From NCBI GenBank assembly GCA_900321595.1, contig ONWP01000081.1:1-8767 (forward strand): a stretch of DNA of 8,767 nt, in the 5' to 3' direction. The notes under the pieces are model-generated. The model was not told the origin of the DNA. It saw only the letters and a program-made list of their open reading frames with translations, and did no database searches. This DNA comes from an uncultured Eubacteriales bacterium. GTDB taxonomy: Bacteria > Bacillota > Clostridia > Oscillospirales > Acutalibacteraceae. Position numbers and translations under genes: made by a program. This document shows positions 5,039-8,767 of the stretch, piece by piece. Numbering within the stretch: position 1 is the stretch's first letter; the number at the start of each line of letters is the position of its first letter.

Positions 5039-6636
5039 GAATCAACGAATTAACCCTTCCGCTCGGCAGCGGCAAAGCGGACATCCAACGCGCTGCCGGC
5101 AAAGCGCTTGGAATTCCGGTCAATGATTTCCGATCCTTTACGATCCTGCGTGAATCCATTGACTCCAGAAAGAAAAACGACATCAAAATGATTTACGCGG
5201 TCGGCGTTGAGCTGGACGGAGACGAAGCGTCCATAGCCGCGCGTTTTCCGTCAAACAAGGTTCTCTTCACACAGCGTTATGAATATACGTTCCCGACGCT
5301 CCGCAGGCAATCCAGATTCCGTCCGGTCGTCGTCGGATTCGGTCCGGCCGGTATGTTTGCCGGTTTGATGCTGGCAAAAGCCGGTTTAAATCCAATTATT
5401 CTGGAACGCGGCGAGCCGGTAGAACAGCGTGAGGAGAGCGTGCGCAGGTTTTGGACGACGCGAAAACTCAATACGGAATCCAACATTCAGTTTGGCGAGG
5501 GCGGCGCAGGTACGTTTTCCGACGGAAAGCTGACGACGGGCATCAAGGACGGACGCTGCCGCGAAGTTCTGCGCCAGTTGGTGAAACACGGCGCGCCTGA
5601 TGATATTCTATACAGCGCAAAACCGCATATCGGCACGGATCTTCTGCCGGCCGTTGTCAAAGCTTTTCGTGAAGAGATCCTTTCGCTGGGCGGTGAAGTC
5701 CGTTTCGGCTGCCGCATGACTGACGTGATCAACGCGAACGGCGCGGTCTACGGGCTCCGGTACGTTAAAAACGGCGTTGAATCTGACGTCGAAACGGACG
5801 CGGTCATTCTTTGCGTCGGCCACTCCGCGCGGGATACGGTCACAACGCTCTATCACAGCGGGATCCGCATGGAACAGAAGGCCTTTTCTGTCGGCACCCG
5901 GATCGAACATCCGCAGGAGCTGATCAATCGAGCGCAGTACGGCGCGCTCTGGAACGATCCCAGGCTCGGCGCGGCTGATTACAAACTGAGCAATCATCCG
6001 CCGCACGGACGAGGCGCCTATACATTCTGTATGTGTCCCGGCGGAACGGTCGTCACCGCGTCAAGCGAAAATGAAATGGTGGTCACAAACGGCATGAGCC
6101 GCCGCGCGCGCGACGGCGAAAACACGAACAGCGCGATCCTCGTCGGGATCGAACCCGGCCAGTTCGAAAGCGATCATCCGCTTGCCGGGTTCGATTTTCA
6201 GCGGATGCTGGAGAGAAAGGCATACGCCTGCGGCGGTTCGGACTATACGGCTCCGGCGCAGCTGCTCGGTGATTTTTTGCTGGACAAGCGCTCGACAGCG
6301 TGCGGCGCCGTACGCCCAAGCTGCCCGACCGGCGTCTCATTCGGCGCGATGACGGACGTTTTACCGCCCTTTGTCACCCAGGAGATCGAACAGGCGATCC
6401 GCATCTGGGACAGACGTCTGCGCGGATTTGCGCTGAATGACGCTGTATTGACGTACCCGGAAAGCCGCAGCAGCTCCCCCGTCAGGATCCTGCGCGACCA
6501 CAGTTATCAGGCCAATATCCGCGGACTTTATCCCTGCGGGGAGGGCGCTGGTTACGCCGGCGGAATCGTGTCGGCGGCCGCGGACGGGATCCGCTGCGCT
6601 GAAGCGGTCATCTCGGAGGAAGAAGTTGTAAAATGA
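5032..6636 (+). CDS. FAD-dependent dehydrogenase of the COG2509 type
   Basis: This 534-residue predicted cytoplasmic flavoprotein belongs to a widespread but poorly characterised family. A conserved N-terminal domain of about 90 residues is seen (including FTILRESIDSRKKNDIKMIY), then the FAD-binding VVVGFGPAGMFAGL (about 99-112) with ILERGEP, the signature FGEGGAGTFSDGKL (about 154-167), PHIGTDLL, CVGHSARDT, YTFCMCPGG, and a C-terminal TYPESRSSSPVRILRD and LYPCGEGAGYAGGI that complete the FAD site. The length is usual for the family. ATG 5032 gives the conserved N-terminus; an upstream in-frame start at 4987 adds 15 non-conserved residues. There is no strong ribosome-binding site, so the 7-base overlap with the preceding flavoprotein probably drives translation by coupling. 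Substrate unknown. Confidence 0.9.
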   Translation: MLRINELTLPLGSGKADIQRAAGKALGIPVNDFRSFTILRESIDSRKKNDIKMIYAVGVELDGDEASIAARFPSNKVLFTQRYEYTFPTLRRQSRFRPVVVGFGPAGMFAGLMLAKAGLNPIILERGEPVEQREESVRRFWTTRKLNTESNIQFGEGGAGTFSDGKLTTGIKDGRCREVLRQLVKHGAPDDILYSAKPHIGTDLLPAVVKAFREEILSLGGEVRFGCRMTDVINANGAVYGLRYVKNGVESDVETDAVILCVGHSARDTVTTLYHSGIRMEQKAFSVGTRIEHPQELINRAQYGALWNDPRLGAADYKLSNHPPHGRGAYTFCMCPGGTVVTASSENEMVVTNGMSRRARDGENTNSAILVGIEPGQFESDHPLAGFDFQRMLERKAYACGGSDYTAPAQLLGDFLLDKRSTACGAVRPSCPTGVSFGAMTDVLPPFVTQEIEQAIRIWDRRLRGFALNDAVLTYPESRSSSPVRILRDHSYQANIRGLYPCGEGAGYAGGIVSAAADGIRCAEAVISEEEVVK

Positions 6637-6649
6637 CCTTCAATACAAC

Positions 6650-6678
6650 AAAACGCTCGACGAATCGCCGGGCGTTTT
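6650..6678 (+). terminator. Terminator of the flavoprotein operon, possibly used from both sides
   Basis: AAAACGCTCG (6650-6659) and CGGGCGTTTT (6669-6678) pair over 10 bp with one G-U, around a 9-nt loop. The 3' arm ends in TTTT and is followed by ATCATTTTC. On the other strand the hairpin also ends in TTTT, and no other terminator is seen for the convergent GH43 gene. Bases 6679-6749 hold nothing else I can recognise. Confidence 0.75.
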
Positions 6679-6749
6679 ATCATTTTCACGATGAACCTAC
6701 TCGCGAATGAATACCGGATAACTGCAGCATAAGCTTCGCGGCCTTGCGT

Positions 6750-7760
6750 TCAGCTTTCGAATAATCGACTGCCCGTCACCGGCCTGCCAAAGACAGGAAC
6801 GCCGCAGACGACCCTGAATTTCTGCAGCCGGATACTGCGGCCGTACCAGCCGGTTCCGCTCTCTTCATTCGCGTGGTAAACCAGATAGCGCGCGCCTGTC
6901 TCGAAATCCGTTACGAAGCTGCCGTGACCCGGTCCGTACGCGCCTTTCCTGCCTGAAAAAACGGGAAGCGGACACTTGCGCCAGGCGTCGCCGCACATCG
7001 GGTCATCTCCGATCAAACGCAGCATGCCGAGGCAGTAATCATCCGTCCAGCTTCCGGACGCGGAATAGATGACAAATAATCCTTTATCCGTCGTGAGAAC
7101 TTCCGGTCCTTCATTGATCGGCGCGCCTTTTCTTTCCCATTTTCTCTCGGGACGGGAAATGCAGACTCGTTCGGTCGAGATCGTCAGCGGGTCAGACATG
7201 CCGGCGATATACAGATTCTGCCCCGCATCCGGGTCGTCTTCCCAGCCGGACCAGATCATATACAAATCGCCGCCGAATTCAAATACGGTGCCGTCGATCG
7301 CCCAGTGATCGTCCGGGCTTGAAACCTTCCCGCAAAAGGTGTACGACCCGACCGGATCGTCAGAACGAAGCACATACATGCGGTGCGTCTCATTGTTTCC
7401 GTCATCCGCCGCGACATAGATGTACCAGACGCCGTCGATGCAGTGCAGCTCGGGCGCCCACCAGCTGTGTGTATAAGGCGTGTCGCGCGGGGCTTCAAAA
7501 ACCTGGTGATGCTCCGCCTCATACAGTCCCGCAATGCTGTCCGCCGTTTTTACGCCGACGCCTTCCCCGCTGGCGTAGCAGTAATAATACTTTCCGTCAT
7601 ACGCGTAGTACCAGGGATCCGCGCCCGGATGGCGTTCAAATGCGGTCGCGACGGGATCATAAATATCCTGTACTCGATGAACCGAATCACTGGCAACAAA
7701 TCCCGACGCCGTGAACAGAACCATTTGCAGCCACGCGAGCGCTGCGGCAATAACACGCAT
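6750..7760 (-). CDS. Secreted glycoside hydrolase family 43 enzyme (arabinofuranosidase/arabinanase type)
   Basis: This 336-residue single-domain five-bladed beta-propeller glycosidase likely cleaves alpha-L-arabinofuranosyl or beta-xylosyl linkages in plant polysaccharides. The three GH43 carboxylates can be placed: the general base Asp in GADPW (about 48), the pKa-modulating Asp in WAIDGTVF (about 156), and the general acid Glu in NEGPE (about 217). Other family marks are SWWAPELH (about 99-106) and GPGHGSF (about 277-282), whose His sits at the propeller-core metal site in this family. Residues 1-24 look like a signal peptide: one Arg, a hydrophobic core, then AS near the likely cleavage site; no lipobox Cys is present. 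There is no carbohydrate-binding module, cell-wall anchor or neighbouring sugar transporter. ATG 7758-7760 follows AAGGGTG with a 7-base spacer. The exact linkage specificity cannot be told. Confidence 0.88.
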   Translation of the reverse strand: MRVIAAALAWLQMVLFTASGFVASDSVHRVQDIYDPVATAFERHPGADPWYYAYDGKYYYCYASGEGVGVKTADSIAGLYEAEHHQVFEAPRDTPYTHSWWAPELHCIDGVWYIYVAADDGNNETHRMYVLRSDDPVGSYTFCGKVSSPDDHWAIDGTVFEFGGDLYMIWSGWEDDPDAGQNLYIAGMSDPLTISTERVCISRPERKWERKGAPINEGPEVLTTDKGLFVIYSASGSWTDDYCLGMLRLIGDDPMCGDAWRKCPLPVFSGRKGAYGPGHGSFVTDFETGARYLVYHANEESGTGWYGRSIRLQKFRVVCGVPVFGRPVTGSRLFES

Positions 7761-7788
7761 TGCATCACACCCTTATTTCTTTTTTCTC

Positions 7789-7817
7789 AGCATACCATAT
7801 TATTGCGCACATTGCAA
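7789..7817 (-). promoter_or_regulatory. Promoter of the GH43 gene
   Basis: On the minus strand, TTGCAA (7812-7817), a 17-base spacer and TATGCT (7789-7794) with a TGG extended -10 make a plausible sigma-A promoter. It starts two bases beyond the T tract of the tyrS terminator. The -35 sits in the palindrome ATTGCAAT (7811-7818), and a second ATTGC copy lies in the spacer (7802-7806); these could be an operator, but this is speculative. Confidence 0.6.
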
Positions 7818-7819
7818 TC

Positions 7820-7853
7820 AAAAAAACGGCTGAATCGATCTTCGTTCAGCCGT
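7820..7853 (-). terminator. Rho-independent terminator of tyrS
   Basis: CGGCTGAA (7827-7834) pairs perfectly with TTCAGCCG (7845-7852), with possible further pairing inside the loop. On the minus strand the hairpin is followed by seven T residues (7820-7826). It begins about 20 bases after the tyrS stop codon. Confidence 0.9.
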
Positions 7854-7872
7854 ATATCAGATAATTCGGAAA

Positions 7873-8767
7873 TCAGGCGATCGTCACTTTCACAAAGACC
7901 TTCTTGCCTTTTTTGACGACGATATAGCCCTTATCAAAATCTGCCTTCGGAACGACGAAGACGGGAGATGTCTGTTTTACATCGTCGACGGTGATGCCGC
8001 CCTGTTCGATCAGTCGTCTGCCCTCACCGCGCGATTTCGCGACGCCGGCTGATACAAGAACCTGCGTCAGCGCGATCCCGTCGTCGGTGAAGTCGTCAGC
8101 GCTGACAGCCGCGGTCGGCATGTTGTCAAGATCCGCCGCGCCGGCTGTAAAAATCGACTTCGCGGCCGCTTCCGCTTTCTTCGCTTCCTCCTCGCCGTGC
8201 ACAAGTCCGGTCAGCTCGTAAGCGAGGATCTCTTTCGCGCGATTGAGCTGCGCGCCCTCCCAGGATTCCATCTCATCGATCTGCTCGAGCGGCAGGAACG
8301 TAAGCATGCGGATACACTTGAGCACATCGGCGTCGTCCACATTTCTCCAATACTGATAGAAATCATAGGGGCTCGTTTTCTCCGGGTCGAGCCAGACAGC
8401 GCCGCTCGCGGTCTTGCCCATCTTCTTGCCTTCGGAATTCATCAGCAGAGTGATCGTCATGGCGTAAGCGTCTTTCCCGAGCTTTCTGCGGATCAACTCC
8501 GTACCGCCGAGCATATTGGACCACTGATCGTCACCGCCGAACTCCATATTGCAGCCGTAATGCGGGTACAGATAGTAAAAATCGTAGGACTGCATGATCA
8601 TGTAGTTGAACTCCAGGAAGGACAGGCCCTTTTCCATCCGCTGCTTATAGCATTCCGCCCGAAGCATATTGTTGACGGAGAAGTGCGCGCCGACTTCACG
8701 CAGAAGCTCGATATAAGTCAGAGCCATCAGCCAATCCGCGTTGTTGACCATCAGCGCTTTATCCTCG
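7873..8767 (-). CDS. tyrS: Tyrosyl-tRNA synthetase, C-terminal part (5' end outside window)
   Basis: This enzyme charges tRNA-Tyr with tyrosine. About 298 residues are visible; the full protein is usually about 400-420, so roughly the first quarter, with the HIGH motif, lies off the right edge. The frame continues through ATG 8751 to the edge (EDKAL precedes it), so that ATG is internal. Seen: NNADWL, FNYMIMQSYDFYYLY (tyrosine-pocket Gln and Asp), GGDDQWSN, the ATP-binding KMSKS-type motif as KMGKT (bases 8410-8424), TSPYDFYQYW, and a C-terminal S4 RNA-binding domain starting near DGIALTQVLVSAGVAKSRGEG. The motif set is that of bacterial TyrS rather than the TyrZ type, though the missing N-terminus limits certainty. 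Any T-box leader would be outside the window. It is followed by its own terminator, so it is not clearly in an operon with the GH43 gene. Confidence 0.95.
   Translation of the reverse strand, partial: EDKALMVNNADWLMALTYIELLREVGAHFSVNNMLRAECYKQRMEKGLSFLEFNYMIMQSYDFYYLYPHYGCNMEFGGDDQWSNMLGGTELIRRKLGKDAYAMTITLLMNSEGKKMGKTASGAVWLDPEKTSPYDFYQYWRNVDDADVLKCIRMLTFLPLEQIDEMESWEGAQLNRAKEILAYELTGLVHGEEEAKKAEAAAKSIFTAGAADLDNMPTAAVSADDFTDDGIALTQVLVSAGVAKSRGEGRRLIEQGGITVDDVKQTSPVFVVPKADFDKGYIVVKKGKKVFVKVTIA

Noticed and set aside
7319..7916. Plus-strand open frames opposite the GH43 gene and the tyrS end
   Set aside because: Their composition is Arg/Cys/Pro-rich without recognisable motifs, and they cross the GH43 promoter and the tyrS terminator.
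1..8767. Mobile element, phage, CRISPR or defence system
   Set aside because: No transposase, integrase, repeat array, nuclease or terminal repeats were seen; the content and composition are uniform.

Overview
The window looks like a piece of chromosome from a moderately high-GC member of the Clostridia, most likely a gut-type relative of Oscillospirales or Christensenellales; the rank below class is a guess. The grounds are: a PyrR-type pyrimidine attenuator, which is typical of Bacillota; a KMGKT-type tyrosyl-tRNA synthetase; a BaiN/HI0933-like flavoprotein next to a COG2509 flavoprotein; strong Shine-Dalgarno sites; and GC-rich genes separated by short AT-rich gaps with clear hairpin terminators. 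There are no mobile elements, CRISPR arrays, rRNA or tRNA genes, so this is ordinary chromosomal housekeeping and transport sequence.

Layout from left to right. Positions 2-688 (+) are the C-terminal part of a calcineurin-like metallophosphoesterase that enters from the left and ends in a hairpin terminator. Positions 793-1807 (+) are azlC-azlD, a two-subunit branched-chain amino acid exporter with overlapping genes. Positions 1877-3484 (+) are a self-contained pyrimidine-uptake unit: promoter, leader RNA with a PyrR-binding hairpin and an intrinsic terminator, the uracil permease gene, and a final terminator. Positions 3497-3744 (-) are a short gene for a 49-residue protein with its own promoter, ribosome-binding site and probable terminator. 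From a back-to-back promoter, two overlapping FAD-dependent oxidoreductase genes run rightward (3755-6636) and end in a hairpin at 6650-6678. Convergent to them, on the minus strand, are a secreted GH43 arabinanase/arabinofuranosidase-type glycosidase (6750-7760) with its own promoter and, upstream of it, the C-terminal three quarters of tyrS (7873 to the right edge) with a strong terminator.

The best biology here is the uracil permease leader. Three mutually exclusive RNA structures can be drawn by eye: a PyrR-binding anti-antiterminator, an antiterminator and a terminator. This predicts that uracil import is shut off by PyrR when UMP is high. The 49-residue protein is the least explained gene: it is predicted to be an amphipathic helix with an acidic, proline- and alanine-rich tail. 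It shares an intergenic promoter region with the flavoprotein pair. I found no evidence of a wholly new multi-gene system.
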